Assembly (NCBI GenBank): GCA_013397455.1
Contig: VYZB01000096.1
Coordinates: 2,272,521-2,336,520 of the forward strand
Length of the DNA: 64,000 bases
Reading direction: 5' to 3'
DNA from: Crotophaga sulcirostris
Taxonomy: Eukaryota; Chordata; Aves; Cuculiformes; Crotophagidae
Each line of letters starts with the position of its first letter. Positions within the stretch are counted from its first letter, which is position 1. Below the pieces are notes generated by a model, which saw only the letters and a program-made list of their open reading frames with translations, did not search any database and was not told the DNA's origin. Below, piece after piece: positions 1-13,706 of this stretch. The translations under genes and the position numbers were made by a program.

Positions 1-929
1 TAAACGCATACAGTGAAGATGTTTTATAATACTCTGTGAGTATGTACTCATGTAAAATGGACAACTCAGGGCTATTGGTGAATCCCAAGAGAAGCTGGAT
101 AGTTTTATAGAAGTCAGTTTCATAAATCAGGTTATATGGATATTACATATGTGTCTTTGCATAACCCTTATTTTTGCTGGAATTTTCCAAAGAGTCTATA
201 GTACTTATTATTCTCTTTGAAATAATGAGGAGAAGCCTACTTACTTCAAAGTAGACAGAAACAGTCTTCTGAAATCTCATACTTTGCTTAACTGAAAAAC
301 AGAGTGAAAAGTAAAAGTATATGCTTATGTTGTAGATATAGGTATAATGCTTGTTCTGTAATTTATAAGTACTTGAATACATTCACAATACCTGTGTGTG
401 ATTACAGAACATCAGAGTTCCTATTTATATATGAAATATATGGTAGAGAAGTTGAACCCATAATAATTTCTATGAAAAAAATATACTTGAAATACAATGG
501 CTTTTAAGAGATGTAAATAAGACGTGCTGCTGTACTACTGTGGTTATGATACTTTCAGAAAGTATTGCAAAACAGGAAAAGATCTACATGGCTGTGTGTG
601 AACAGAAATAAGGATATGAATTTGATAAACTATGGGCCAATAAAAAGGAAGTGGTGGCTTCAGATCTTGAATAGCAGATATAATGTTTGATATGGCTATT
701 GCTTTATAACACAAACCATGTAAAATTTTCCATAGCAAGAACTAAAGAACTCTTGATATATTAACTGCATGACTGCCCTCTGGATATGAGTTACTCTGAA
801 GAGTTCATTAAGGTTTGCTCTGGATTCAGATCATATACAACCATATTTTTAATAAAACAACTTTTGCATGGAGAAACAAAATAGCATCTGAAACTTTTAT
901 AGTATTATAGAAGTATTCTATAATGGTGA

Positions 930-1024
930 TATGGTGATGAGTTGGTGTTAGTGTTCGCTTATAGGTTGGACTTGATGACCTCAGAGGTCTCTTCCAACCT
1001 GATTATACAGTGAAACTGTGAAAC
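930..1024 (+). mobile_element. CR1 LINE 3'-end fragment
   Basis: The stretch reads as the 3' tail of a CR1 element on the plus strand: a 'ttggtgttagtgtt' block, then 'ggttggacttgatgacctca' and 'ggtctcttccaacct', followed by a degenerate terminal repeat (tacagtgaaactgtgaaac). The same blocks occur in reverse complement in the copy at 2841-3607. Only the non-coding tail is present, as expected for a strongly 5'-truncated insertion. Confidence 0.8.
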
Positions 1025-2840
1025 TATTCCCTCCAAAGAAGTACTGCTTTTTAAAAATTCTCCAAAGCTATAGTATAATAGACATTATAACCTTTAGAAC
1101 TCAAGTTAAACAATTGCTTTGAAAAGATGTATATGTAAATAATTCAGTTCACATGCAGAAACTTTAATAATGAGAGGGAATTTTTTGTTTGCTTTCTGAA
1201 AATATGTGATGAAATGTGTTCATAATTATGCTGTTATAATAGTTAATATTTGTATATTGGGGTTTTTTTTTGCATTAGTTTATTTCAGATAAATTTCAGA
1301 TCGCTAACTGTATCTGTGACTATTCAGATATTGCTTAAAGTCAGATCTATTATTAAATTGTCTTAGTTTGAGGATCTTGACTTGCAAATGTTATTCTTTG
1401 GTTCTACAGAGATTAATTTCTTAAAAAAAAGTAAAATCAATGAAAATTAAGGGTGAAAGTACTACATAAAGATGAAAAAGCTGGAATTTAACAGTGAGAT
1501 AGTGTAAAACTTTCTCAGGGCTTTATTGAAGATGAGGCTATTAAAGCTAATCCCTCCTGGAGTCAGAAAGGAAAATCTGACATGAAAAGGAATATCTCTG
1601 GTTTACAGTTAGAGCAGTATCTTGAGATTCCTTGGGCCTAGGAAAGAATTGATCCTGGATTCTCTTGTCCTCTTGAATCCAGACTGCCTGTGGGTAATGT
1701 TGGTGTTCAAGTTACTTGAGACATCTTACCAGATATGAACTACGCTGAGTGCCTCATAGGCGCTGTTGTTTTTCCTACTTTTTAATCCTTTTTACATATT
1801 CTGACAGCAGTTCTCTAGATATTTAAGGAACACTTGAGGCATAATCTTTATTCACTTCCTCCGTATCCACTGAAAAACACTAAGTCATTTGCTCTTGCTT
1901 ATTTTATTTGTTGGAAATATATGAAAAAATAGTTTTTAAACAATATTTCCTCATTTATGTTTACATTTCTTCCCAGTTTAATGCTTACCTTAAATTGCAT
2001 TATTTATATAGGTCACGGTGTTACTCCTGTCTTAGTTCCATCTACTTAATCAATGTCATTTTGATATCAAGCAACCGCCTCTCTTGCCTGTCTTTTATTT
2101 TCACTTTACAAAGCATGTGAAATAACTTTCCACCTTCCACTATTCATCAAAATAGCAAACGTTGTACACAGACCACCATTCAGGGAAGAGTAATCTGGGA
2201 CAGAGAGTTTTATGTCTTATGTCACTGTGAATCCACCAGTGTGGGTGCCCTGCAGGCAAATATGTCATACAGATACATCAGTCAAAATTACTCACCACCT
2301 TTGTTATTCGTGGCTCCTTTCATTGCTTATCTTGTAGTTCTTCACAGCCACGAAACCAGCCCATTAATTCTTGTAGCCTCTTCTATCTTTTTTTTTTTTC
2401 CTTCACCCACAGAGTCACGTTTTGGTTCTTTCATCTTTTCTGTGCTGGAGTTTGTTTCAGTTACTGTTTATCAGATTTTGATAGTGTTTAGATCATTAGT
2501 TCTCAGGCACACTTACACTACTAGAACTTTAATTTCTGAGTTCATTCTTAGGCTACAGCACTTATCATTTTGTCTAAATAATAGCTCCTTTAAGAAGTCC
2601 AGCTGTTTCCCTACCAAAAGAAATGGAAGCAGCATTGACAAGATACGTATCCAGCTGTGCTGGGTAAGACAAAAACAATAGGTACATATGCGGTTTCAGT
2701 GACTTCAGTGCTCTTTGGACCCAGTGCTTTCTCAAGAACTCCTTGCTGCTCAGTAACCCAGTCCAATTTTCCTTGACTCTTTAATGTGATAGTCAGCATT
2801 GTACCCTAGCTGGTATTCATACTGCTGCAGCTATTCAGAT

Positions 2841-3607
2841 TACAGTATCACAGTATTACAAGGTTGGAAAGGACCTTTGAGATCATCAAGTCCAACCTAT
2901 AACCCAACACTAACACCAACTCATCTTCTAAACCATGGCGCTAGGTGCCTCATCCAATCTCCTCTTAGACATCTCCTGGCGACCCCATCACCTCCCTGGG
3001 AAGCGCATTCCAATGGCCAATCACCCTTTCAGTGAAGAACTTTTTACTAATATCAAGTCTAAACCTCCCTTGACGAAGCTTGAGTCCATGTCCTCTTTTT
3101 CTGTCACTGGTAACCTGAAAGAAGAGACCAACCCCCAACTGACTACAACCTCCTTTTAGGTAGTTGTAGAGAGCAATAAGGTCTCCCCTGAGCCTCCTCT
3201 TCTCCAGGCTAAACAGCCCCAGCTCCCTCAGTCGCTCCTCATAGGGCTTGTGCTCCAGCCCCTTCACCATCTTCGTTGCTCTCCTCTGGACACACTCCAG
3301 TATCTTGACATCTTTCTCAAACTGAGGGGCCCAGAACTGCACACAGTTCTCAAGGTGTGACCTAACCAGTGCTGAGTATAAGGGGATGATAACTTCTCTG
3401 GTCCTGCTGGCCACACTATTTCTGATGCAGACCAGGATCCCATTGGCCTTCTTGACCACCTGGGCACACTGCTGGCTCACGTTGAGTTTCCTATCTACCA
3501 GTACTCCCAGGTCCCTTTCCGCCTGACTACTCTCCAGCCACTCTGTCCCCAGTCTATGGCTTTGCATGGAGTTACTGTGTCCAAAGTGTAGAACCCGGCA
3601 CTGAACA
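2841..3607 (-). mobile_element. CR1 LINE, 5'-truncated, with open C-terminal reverse-transcriptase frame
   Basis: On the minus strand an open frame of 200 codons (3567 down to 2965) encodes the C-terminal end of CR1 ORF2. It includes the family-typical runs [58 protein letters not shown] and [20 protein letters not shown], and it ends at a natural stop. The frame stays CR1-like beyond the first Met ([12 protein letters not shown]) to about 3607, where the element is truncated. The catalytic reverse-transcriptase core and the endonuclease are missing, so it cannot be active. The 3' end (left side, about 2841-2865) carries an ATACTGTG-like repeat. The unbroken frame suggests a fairly young insertion. 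Confidence 0.95.
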
Positions 3608-4247
3608 TATGTCAGACATCATGGCTGGATGTGTAGAGCCTTATTTACATGTTTATTTATATCCCCCAGTCGATTCATAATCCTTTAGAGTCACACAGGT
3701 TAGTTCATAATTTGACATTCACCAATTTTAAATTGACTGACACACATGATGTCAGTGACAGGCTATTGTTCTCAAGATTTTTATCCCAACTGTTTTTACA
3801 GTTAAAATATTAGTAATCCCTCCCAAATAAAAATCTGCTGAAAACCTCACTGTGTGCAATTCTTTCTCAACTTGCCTGTCTCAAAACTCAACTTTGTCAC
3901 TGTGAACACCACGCTATCTGCTTTTTTCATTTTTTTCACTTAGCCTGTGAAGTTAGTTTTTAGAAGGCTATAAAAACTAGTTTGTGCACATTATTTTACA
4001 GGATATAAGGTTTATTTCAAGCAGAATTTCTGTTGCTTCACTTAAGGAAACAAACTTTGGCTTCCATTTTGTTTTATGGCTTTTGTTTTACCAGTCAGAA
4101 ATTTTATAACATCCATATTCTTTTTTTTGTGAAGTTTATCAGTTGCTCAAATACTCTTTTGCTGCTGATGTAACTTCACTTCTATGAAATACATGTGTAT
4201 CAGTCAAGTGTTCATATGTTGTTACTTATATCTGAATATAATTTAAA

Positions 4248-4273
4248 NNNNNNNNNNNNNNNNNNNNNNNNNN
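4248..4273. other. Assembly gap (26 N)
   Basis: Twenty-six consecutive unknown bases within an intron. No feature boundary falls here. Confidence 0.99.
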
Positions 4274-5438
4274 CTGAACTGTAGATAAATGTACTCTGTG
4301 TTCATCACTATCTTAATAATACAGTGAGAAAAAAGAAGCACCCTTTAAAATGCCTGAAATATCTGTGCTGTTTATTCCATATTCAGGAGGACTAGGCAGG
4401 AGAGAAGAGTGCCTAATTCATATTATGATGACACAACCTATACTCCTGAAAGGTATTTTAATTTATGTGATAAAAATAGATAAAAGCTGAATAGTACATT
4501 TTTTTCTGAAGTGTAGTCTAAAATTTTTAATTGACCTAGACTAATAATATGTAAACTTACAATGCACTTTATGCAGTATTTCTCCAAATACCAAACAACT
4601 AATCTCCATAGTTTTAAGTACCTCATTTTCTTTTAGCTCTCCATTAATTTGACTTTGGCCTTTTTTTAGCATAATTCTTAACATGAAAATTTTTTTATTC
4701 ATTAAAATGGAATATCGAATAGTACAGAGGAGCTGGGTACAACTGCAACATATTTCTAATGGCTAACCTTTCAGTCACAAAGAGTTATTATAGGACAATT
4801 TAGAATTCTCAATTTCAGTTTTTAATACCTCGATTCACTTAAGAAGCTCCTCAACTTTTAACATGTTACTGCCCACATTAACTTAAAAATGACTAGCCAA
4901 ATGCCTTCAAATTGAGTTTGAATGCTTGATGTGCTTGGACTGAAAGTAATGTTAAATAACCATCCTATCAAATAGAAAATTATTTTTTTAAAAAAAAATT
5001 AGAAATTTGAAGTTAAAAGCATTACTGTATTGTTACATAGGGTATTATTTTCTTTAATGCTATATCTCCACAATAATTTTTTAATTATTCCACAAACTCA
5101 ATGACCATTGAAAACATGAATAACTTTTGTGTAAGAAAAGATAAGGGATCAGTTAGTCTGTGTGGAACTGAAACTCATGGTCAAATTGTTGAAAAGAATG
5201 AAAATGAAATGTATTAAGAATTATATAAGGAAAAATTAAACAGAAATTGCCTTGTTTTTAATTTAAAAAGATATATTTTTCTTCATGTCTAACAGGAAGT
5301 AGGAAATTTACAAAATTGTTTGGAAATATTTGAAAAGCTTCCAATTTTATTGAGAAGTAATAATGTCATATGAATTAGAGTGCTATTAATAATACGTGTT
5401 TCTTTGTAATACTTCTTTATTTTAACTGCATTGGAAAG

Positions 5439-5501
5439 GTGGTATAATGGTGCAAGTTCATGGGCAGATCATGTAGTCAATGGTTCAACTGAAAATTATG
5501 G
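5439..5501 (+). CDS. RIMS2: Candidate RIMS2 cassette exon, 63 nt, phase 2 to 2
   Basis: Preceded by 'tttaactgcattggaaag' and followed by a strong donor (gg|gtaagta). With one incoming base completing a codon, the only frame open throughout reads WYNGASSWADHV followed by VNGSTENY, and leaves two bases. It therefore starts and ends in phase 2. That is exactly the phase needed to enter the exon at 12127 or the core exon at 13707, and the length is divisible by 3, so inclusion adds 21 residues without a frameshift. The other frames hit stops. The peptide has two Trp and two Asn-Gly pairs and looks protein-like. I do not recall it from mammalian RIM2 isoforms. The acceptor has a modest pyrimidine tract, which is the main weakness. 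Confidence 0.62.
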
Positions 5502-8500
5502 GTAAGTAAAGAGTGTAGTGTTACAGATATAGCTAAAATGTATTTCTAGTCATATAATAAGTGTTCATTTATAATTGTACCAAAGTTATTCCTAATAATT
5601 ATATTTTTCTTGAAGAACATTTTTGTGCTCCTCTTTTTTTTCCCCAAGATTAAACTGGTTTATTCAGTTACAAATAGAAAAAGAATATTATTTATGTTTT
5701 AAGTGTTTTTCAAACATATTCTCACTTTTCATAACCACTTTAATGAAAAAAGGCTTTTTGACTGATAAGTCCTGCCTGCATTTACATTGCTGGGGAATGT
5801 ATCTTTACTACCCTCATATTTTTTAGTTTTAGAAATAAGGCCAGTTCTGTCAGTCTAACCTGTCTTTCTGTGTGACTGATGCATAACCCATGCAAAGTGC
5901 TGGGTTTTTTACAATCTCCAGTTCTTCCCAGCTGCAGTTGGCTCCTGATCAAGGGAGCACACAGATTTTCTTTGCTAATAATAGTTCTTTCACTTTACTG
6001 CTTCTTCCTCGTACTCTTCTTACTCTTGCAACATTATTCTTCATTATTTTTACTTAATTCTTTTGTGAATGTGCATAGAGCTTGTTTCTTTCTGCCCTTC
6101 CATCTGATAAGTAGGAGCTGGATCGGTGGCGTAATCTGGCCAACTAAAACAAACATATGATGTAGGTCCAAAATGCTCGTAAATCTGAAGTTCTTAAGTG
6201 AAACTTCTGTAGAGTTACTGGGCATTTTTTCTTGATGAAGACTAAGAGTTACAAAATTGTATCTCGAAAGTTTTTGTTGTGAAATTATACAAAATAATAC
6301 TATACATTGGTGTCTCAAATGCTGTAATTTTGTACATACAAATACTTAATAACATGTAAATTGTGCATAAATATTGAATTAATTGCTTGTTAGTAAATAT
6401 TACTGACAATACTTTGGATTTTGTGTTTCTGTTTATTCTTTCATGATGATACAATCAATATATCTCTCTGGAGAAATAGTTATATATCTAAAACAGATCA
6501 CTGGAAGGTTATTAGACTATATTCAGTTGAATGTAACAAACCATATAAAATGATACTATGTATTGAAAATATAACATATGTATATATTTATATAAATAAA
6601 AGGCATTAGTCACAGTTCACCTGCAGTCCTAAGGCTATTTAAATAAAATTGTTATTTATATTTCTCCTGTATAGGTAGACTAATACAGGAATTCCATTTA
6701 AGGAATTCAGAGGCTGAAGGGCAACATAAGTGACTTTGTCAACTTGAAACTAAAAAAAATCTGGTAAATCCCAGAATTAATACTTCAATATCTGGATGGA
6801 AGTTTCTGTCTTCTCTAGAAAGGAAAGATTTGTAAGGATCTTTTGACTCAAGTTGAGTGTAGGCTCAGAAACTTAATTGAGACCATATTTCTTCCCTAAC
6901 GTTTTGAGTCAGAGTGCCACTGTTTGCTGTCTCTTCAATGTGTTTGAAGTATACACTTAATTGCTGCTCACAACAGGGACCATGTGTATTGAGCTTTCCT
7001 GGGAAAGTGCACAAGCATGCAGACAAGGGACAGCATTTGAAGACTGGGGAGTGCTTAATAAAAACAAAGCTTTTGTATTTTCTTTTCATATTCACATTAA
7101 GTAGTTCTGCATTACTTGACTTGTCTTAGATTTAGTACTATATAGATGCTAACATAGATAAATATTAGGGAGAAAACAAGATTTGCAACTTGAAAAAGAA
7201 ACTTATTAGTTAGTAGTCTCCATCCCCATTTAAACTGAGCTTAAAAAAAAGCTGTGGACAAAGAAATAAACAATAAGAACATTTTTTCTGAACCAATATG
7301 ACATTTTGATAGACCATAAGGTATAGAACATACTTTAACAGAATGAAGACTGTTGAAATGGATCAGATTCTCTCAAGATCATTAAATTTACAGAATGCCT
7401 TTAACAAAAACAGTATGCTATTTTGATAATTTGTAATTTAAGAGCTTAAAACATTTAAAAAAGTCTTATATAACTGCTTTTCTTGGAATGATCTGATGGA
7501 AGTCCTCGCTTCATCTAGTGACAGAACTCTTGTTGACTTCCGTGAGGCATGAATTTACAGGTCTGTTGCCAAAAGTTTAGAAGACAGATAAACACATATT
7601 TGCAGTATTAAGCCATTTGTGATATTTTACTAATTAAACATCTGCCATATTATTAGAATTTAGATTAATTTCATAGAGAGAGTTGCAGCAGCATATTGTT
7701 ATAAAATTGAACTGGGAGGGGAGGATGGTTTAATCTCTCTTCTTTTGACTTCCCAGCTTTTGAATGCTGATCAGTTTTATCGTGATCTTCATTGAGTCAT
7801 TGCATGAAGATACATGTTTCTTCTGTGCAATTTTTTAATATGTGTCAATTGAGGGTCTATTTTAAAGATATTGAAAGTTGGAAGTAGTTGACAAAATACA
7901 AGTTACTACAAAAGGCCATTGGCTATATAGATGGAAGTGTATGTTACAAGTAACAGAATCAATAAAACAAAAAAACTAACATATTACATTATAGCAAAAA
8001 CCTACTTAAGTTGCTCAGACTTTTAAATTAGTAGTGAAGGAATACCTCCATACATTTCATATGGTAGGAACAGAATAAAAATATGAATAAACATTAATAT
8101 GATAAAGTTAGTACAAGCTAAATGTAAGACATAAGGCCACATGTATATTCCTTGCATTCACTGTTCACCCCTGTAATGAAATGGTAGCCTGGAAGATTCA
8201 TTTTTTGAGACATTACCTTTGGATAAAATACTGGAAAGTGATTCTTACGCTAGTTAACTAGTTAAGTGAAAATAGTATCGTTATTAGCTAATTTTCTGTG
8301 TTTGCTTTCATTGGAATGCAGTTATAAATAGGATCTAGGACAACTGGCAGTGTTAACTGGAAGTTAAGAAGCCTCTTTCTCAAAAACATTCACTAGCTCT
8401 TTTTGTTTCATCTCGAGGTTTTCTATGAAGAAATTGCTTACATATTTTTACTATTTCCCCTTCAAATGTACAAGCTGCTTTTGTATTCCTCGAAAATACC

Positions 8501-11500
8501 CCGAATTAATGTGGCCTGATTTTACAGATAAATAGGATATGAAATATTTTAGCACACTTTTCTGTCTCAATTGTTCCATGATCAATACTACTTACTGTGT
8601 TTATTGATATTTGATTGTAATAGCTAGTGTAAACTTCTGACAGCATCCATAGAATCAGAAACTATTTTGAATGGGAAGAAACCTTGAGAAAACTGTGTGA
8701 TCTAACTCTACACTTAAAGCAAGGCTTTGCTATTCCTCAGTAACTAAACAACCTTACAATCAGTGGTGAAATATTTTGGAGAGTTAATCTCTCTATAGAT
8801 ATAGCTATATGTGCTTTCTTTAAGCATTTTAATAATTGTATCATGCTATCGTGTGTTGGCATGACTAGATATGTCTACAACAGAATCACCAAAGTGACTG
8901 CAATGCCATGTACAGATACCTAAGCAAGCTGTAAGCAACTGAGTTTCTGCAGCTGTAGCAGTCTGCACATAGCAATGTGGAGCCCAATGTGGCTGGGATC
9001 ACAGCTGAGTTCTTTGCATTGTCTGCTTAGCAGAGTTAGCTAATAGAAAAGTAGTTCAGATACTGGCATGTTACATTTTAGTCATGCCTGTGATTGTCAT
9101 GTAGATATTCCTGTAGTTATCACTTACACTACAGTGTAATGTGTGTGTGAAAAAATCATGAATGTGTCCATGTATGTGTGTAGGTATAGGTGCTACTTAT
9201 ATATAAAGCACGATAGAGGATTCCTGCAGCAAAATTACCTTGCTTTGCTTCCTATTTTTGTTTATTTTGCAAGAGTACCTAAAAGCATTGCATTTGTGAT
9301 TTTTAAAGCTATAGCAACACATAATTTTATATTAAGTTTCTTTATAAGTATAGATTAGTGACATGGTGAGATATCCAGTCACCAGATTGGGTATTTGGCA
9401 GTATACTGCTCCTTCCCATGTCCCCATTTTCTGTTACAATACTTATGACTCAAATTTAAGTTTGCTTTGTACTAGAAATCGCAGTTGTTTGTAGACATGC
9501 TTGTCTGTGTTATGCTAACAGAGGATCTTGTGTCTGTGACTAAACAGCAAAGTTCCTATAGCTAGTAGAAGAATAACATGTCCAAGGATTGAAATCCAGC
9601 AGCCATCCACAGACACTGACAGGTATTACCATCCTATAGTAGCTGGAGTTTGAAATTATGATCATTAGAAAAATATATTGCTGTATTTCTCTTGTTCTGT
9701 GTTCAGTGTTTCTAGATGAAAAAAAGATGCACTAGAGCTGAATTGTAGTGTACTGTAATCCTACAGTAATTCTATTTTTATTTCTTCAGGTTTTTGTTAC
9801 AAGAGCAACCTAGTACTAAAATTGTGATTGGATCTCATACCTTGCTTTTTCAGTCTCGCACACCGCAAAATAATTTAACATGGGCTTTGAAATAAACTGA
9901 TTTAAGTTATTTTGTGGAAAAAATAACTTTTAATCATGTTGTAAGCTGTTATGATTGCTTACTCTTGAAAAATGTTCATCTTTTTTCTAAACCTTTGTCT
10001 ATACAGAATTTCAGATCAATGAGTATTCATTTGTTCAAAATTCTCCTTTTTATTTATTAAGAAACATAACAAATCTGAAAAATTAAAAATTAGAAATTGT
10101 TATTTTCTGCATTGGGAAAAGAATTAGCTTTTGAAATTTCAAAAATATGAATACAGAACAATGCAGATAAATCAGTAGTTAAAAAAAAGTGTTGTAGCAC
10201 CTTTGGTTAGATATTGTAGTTGCTAGAAGGGTACCTAAGCAGGATGGGATTCTAATTCAAACTTTTGATGGGTTTGGAATATAAATTTAAATTGTGAATA
10301 CCCACAGAGCTTTCTGCATGGTGGCTTACAGAGAGCTCAAACGGTTTCAAAATGAAAGTTTTCAGAGTGTTTGGTTAAGAAGGAAACACTGCTGTACTCT
10401 TTCCTCAGTGTAGAGGAGAGTTGCACTCAAAAGCCTTGTGGACTTTGCCAGGGGAATAGGCCATCCGCCATGGATGTTTTCCTCAGCAAAGACAGAGGAT
10501 GCTACAATGGGCAACAGTAAATGGAGGAGGTCACGATTTGACATTTCATTAACCCTATTTTTTGTAATGAAAAGTCTTTTAGCAAAGAGAAACAGCTCTG
10601 GTATACATTAAAATACTATGTGAATGTTGAATACCTTAACATAGACTGCTATATTTTCCTCTTTAAAAATCTGTAATTCGTTTGATCTGAATTATAATGA
10701 GAATATGGGAAACTTTCACATAGATAACTTGGGAGCATAAGCCCTCAAGAATGTTATCTGCAAAGTTATGAACTTTTGTTTTTAATTCACTGAGATGTTT
10801 TAAAAACTCCCCCTTCATTCTTATGGCTAGATTGTGATATTAATGCATAGTTGTATACTGTGCTAGGTGAGGAGCTTCACTGCCCAGGCAGATATTTTTT
10901 CTATAAAAGGGACAGTTAATTTCTGAAGACCTGGATCATACAGCACACACATTTGCTGTTAAAAGGACATAAAAAAAAATGTGAGGACAAAGAACATACC
11001 TTTTTCACTGCAGGCAGTAGAACTGTCTGATGAATTTTTCTTTATATATGTATGATCTAAAACCACACAGTGAAACTTTCAGGTGGAAGACTGTCAGTAT
11101 TCTTACATAGGTCTCAATTTGCTGCTGTGGGTACTGGGATTTTCAGCATGTAGCTTGTAACTTGAGGGTAACAACTCAGTTTTGACTTAGAATTCAGAAT
11201 TCAACTTCGTCTTCAAATTCTTCAGTGTGCAAAAGCAACAGTGGTGCCAAAGCTTTGTGTAAAAGCAAAAGGTTCACTGCCAAAATCCATATTCTCCTTC
11301 ACTTCTGGGAACTGCTGGTTGTTTTTTCCCCCTGAAATAAATACCAGGTGCAGACTGTGGAAAACAATATTTATATTAACTGTTGAATATGAAATTTCTG
11401 AAGCCCTTATCTATTGGCACAGTAGTTAAGAATAGTGGCTCCATGGTGCTCTACAAAATCTGCTCAATAAGCTGTTAATATTGGTCCTAGTGATAAAAAT

Positions 11501-12126
11501 TCCTCCCTGCATTCTAATACTGGCACTGGGTCAGATTGCTAACACTCTAAAAATACTTTTTTTACAACTAAAGAGAATGAGGCCTTAGGAGTAACAAGTG
11601 AATGAAGCTTAAACTCTCATGAAGTGTTTATGTGAATCATGTAGTTGCTACCTGTGTGTTGCTCTGTGTGTCCTACTTACTGTTGGAAGGAGAGAGAAAT
11701 AGAAAAATGGAATGATATCTCTCCCCATCCTGCCAGTTCCTGCTGCTTTGTGCTCCAGCAGTCCCCCACTCACTGGCAGGAGAAGGGTTGTTCTAGCTCT
11801 CTCTGAGTGACAGACTCAAAGCAAAATGCCTCTGTGGGCTCACTAATTTTCTTCAACATGTGGATACACAAAGTAGGGCTGGGTTGTCTGGACCTTGGCT
11901 GTATTCACTTTTGCAATTTTGCTGAATTTAGGGATATTTTTTCCTTAGGATTTATTCCCATAGTCTAGGAATTTATTCCCCTGGTCATGTTTTATCCACC
12001 ATGCAGATGGCTGACATGTTTCTCGCCTGCCATAGTACTGAAACCTCTATTAAATAGTTACCTGAACTAAGCAACATTCATATCAAAGCTAAGGTTGTGT
12101 TTCTTTGTCTATCCACAATGTAAAAG
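5502..12126 (+). other. RIMS2: RIMS2 intron
   Basis: About 6.6 kb of AT-rich sequence. A decayed CR1 3'-end-like fragment lies at 8645-8760. Short open frames in this stretch (for example at 5879-6160 and 6914-7129) lack acceptor/donor pairs in a compatible phase and look like chance. No other feature was recognised. Confidence 0.7.
8645..8760 (-). mobile_element. Ancient CR1 3'-end remnant
   Basis: 'tccatagaatcagaa' followed by 'gggaagaaaccttgagaaaa' and 'gatctaactctacac' resembles the reverse complement of an old CR1 tail (catagaatc, then a ggttggaagggacctc-like block, then an agtccaacccc-like block), heavily diverged. Identity rests only on the order of these blocks. Confidence 0.45.
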
Positions 12127-12198
12127 AAGCGAGACAGTGGATATTTTTGCTGATGAAGCTTCCCATTCAGAAACAGAACTGATAGAAGAAGAAGTGAG
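12127..12198 (+). CDS. RIMS2: RIMS2 cassette exon, 72 nt, phase 2 to 2 (acidic)
   Basis: The upstream sequence 'gtgtttctttgtctatccac' and then 'aatgtaaaag' gives an acceptor; the donor is gtgag|gtaatt. Entering with two bases already read, the frame gives SETVDIFADEASHSETELIE and then EEV. It leaves two bases that join the first G of the next exon as Arg. Length is 24 codons and phase matches both neighbours, so it can be skipped cleanly. The peptide is strongly acidic (eight Glu and two Asp within the 23 complete codons), unlike the basic RSRSTE segment that follows. In the mammalian RIM2 form I know, the residues before CEAADRQPY are SSDRDRD, so this exon is probably optional. It lies 1.5 kb before the core exon. 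Confidence 0.8.
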
Positions 12199-13706
12199 GT
12201 AATTTTGTTGTGGTTTTGTGCAAGGCTCATTGTACTTTTCCTCCAATCTGTAGTGCCTCAGCTTATAATTGCCGTTACGTGTCTCACTGTGGTGTGTTTG
12301 CTTGTTAGGAGCTTATAGATGATTCATGGTGAATGGTATTATTCTGAACCTGTCTGTGGCAATTCCTTCATATGCTCTAGGAGTCCAATAATTACCTCAT
12401 GGAAGGCCTGAAGAGACTTTCATTTTAATGAATCTTTTATCAACCCATTCAGCAAAGTTAGTCACCCTAGAGACAACTACAGTCTGTCTCAATATGATTT
12501 TTGGAAATAAAATGCTGTTAATAACATAAGACTCTTTATAATGAGGCTGTAGTATGTCTCTCTTTTTTGATACTAATTAAAATTTAGCTTCTTGTTAGAC
12601 TTGATCACCATTCAGTCACTCTGTATTAACTGACTTCATTGTAAAGTGCAGAAGTTTGCTCAAGGAAAAGTTGTGAAGGGTACATGTTCCCCATTTATAT
12701 TCTATAGGGGTTCAGTTAGTCAAGGAGACATGGGAGAAGTGTAAATTCAATAAGTAACTTCATCAGGGTATGGATTTTACTTTTAAAATTACCTTGATTT
12801 TATGTATTTTAGGATATTGCTAGCAAATACTACATCTTACAAACAAACCAATTCCATTGTAAAAAATGGTGGGGCTTGATCAGTTTCTGAAAGTAATGGC
12901 ATGATTAATTGCCTAAGATAGCAGAAGAGGAGACTGCTTGATCAAGAAACTGTCTTTTACTCAGTCTGTTTTTTCCCTGTTGCATCTCTAATGGTAGCCT
13001 TTTCCATTGCTGCTTTGGCACAGTTCTTTAGGCTGTTAGTTAGAAGACTTTTTTTTGTTATTACGAACTAAACTTTGCCTAGTTGGTGGAACCTCCGCAA
13101 GTACTAATGACATTGTAGATTTTCATCTGTCTGCAGTCCAAGTACCACGTATGAATCCGTAACTATAGCCTAACCTATGTTTTGACAGACATCCAGAATC
13201 TAATGATAGTTAACAGTGCTATATGTGCTATATGGTAATTATAATATCTGGAATGTGGACTTCCCTACGTATAAGAGTACAACCTCTAAAACTCTGCAAA
13301 ATTCTAGTCGTGAGTAAAAACACTCAATTAAATTGGACAATAAATGAGTCCTTAGATTTAAGGAAGTTTAATATTGTGTCAGCTATTCTTTTCCTCCAAG
13401 TTTGATGTATTAGTTAAGAAAATAACAGTGTTTTAACCCCAAAATTATCAGGAAACAGACTATTGCATAGGTAGTCATTACTGAGACATTGGAAACATTT
13501 CAGCCCATTTATCAAGAGTATGGAGCAAACCAAATCATACATATATAAAAAACTTGTATTGAAGAAATGAACTCTGAAAATTTACCCTTTTCCCAAAAAA
13601 ATGTACATAAGAAAATGATTTGCTCCAAACCAGTGACATGAAGTATATTTCATAATTAATAGGAAAGTCAAAGGTCAACTGAGCTGCTTTTTGACTAATA
13701 TTACAG
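12199..13706 (+). other. RIMS2: RIMS2 intron
   Basis: About 1.5 kb of AT-rich intron between the acidic cassette and the core linker exon. It ends in 'gactaatattacag'. No repeat or further exon was recognised. Confidence 0.8.

Larger units (their letters stand above)
1..5438 (+). other. RIMS2: RIMS2 intron, 5' part outside window
   Basis: AT-rich non-coding sequence with no open frame carrying plausible splice sites. It holds a short plus-strand CR1 3' fragment (about 930-1024), a longer minus-strand CR1 copy (2841-3607) and a 26-base run of N (4248-4273). Apart from these I see nothing recognisable. Confidence 0.75.

Noticed and set aside
2241..2681. 146-codon plus-strand open frame
   Set aside because: Ser/Phe/Leu-rich low-complexity translation of a T-rich intron stretch; no domain, no compatible splice sites.
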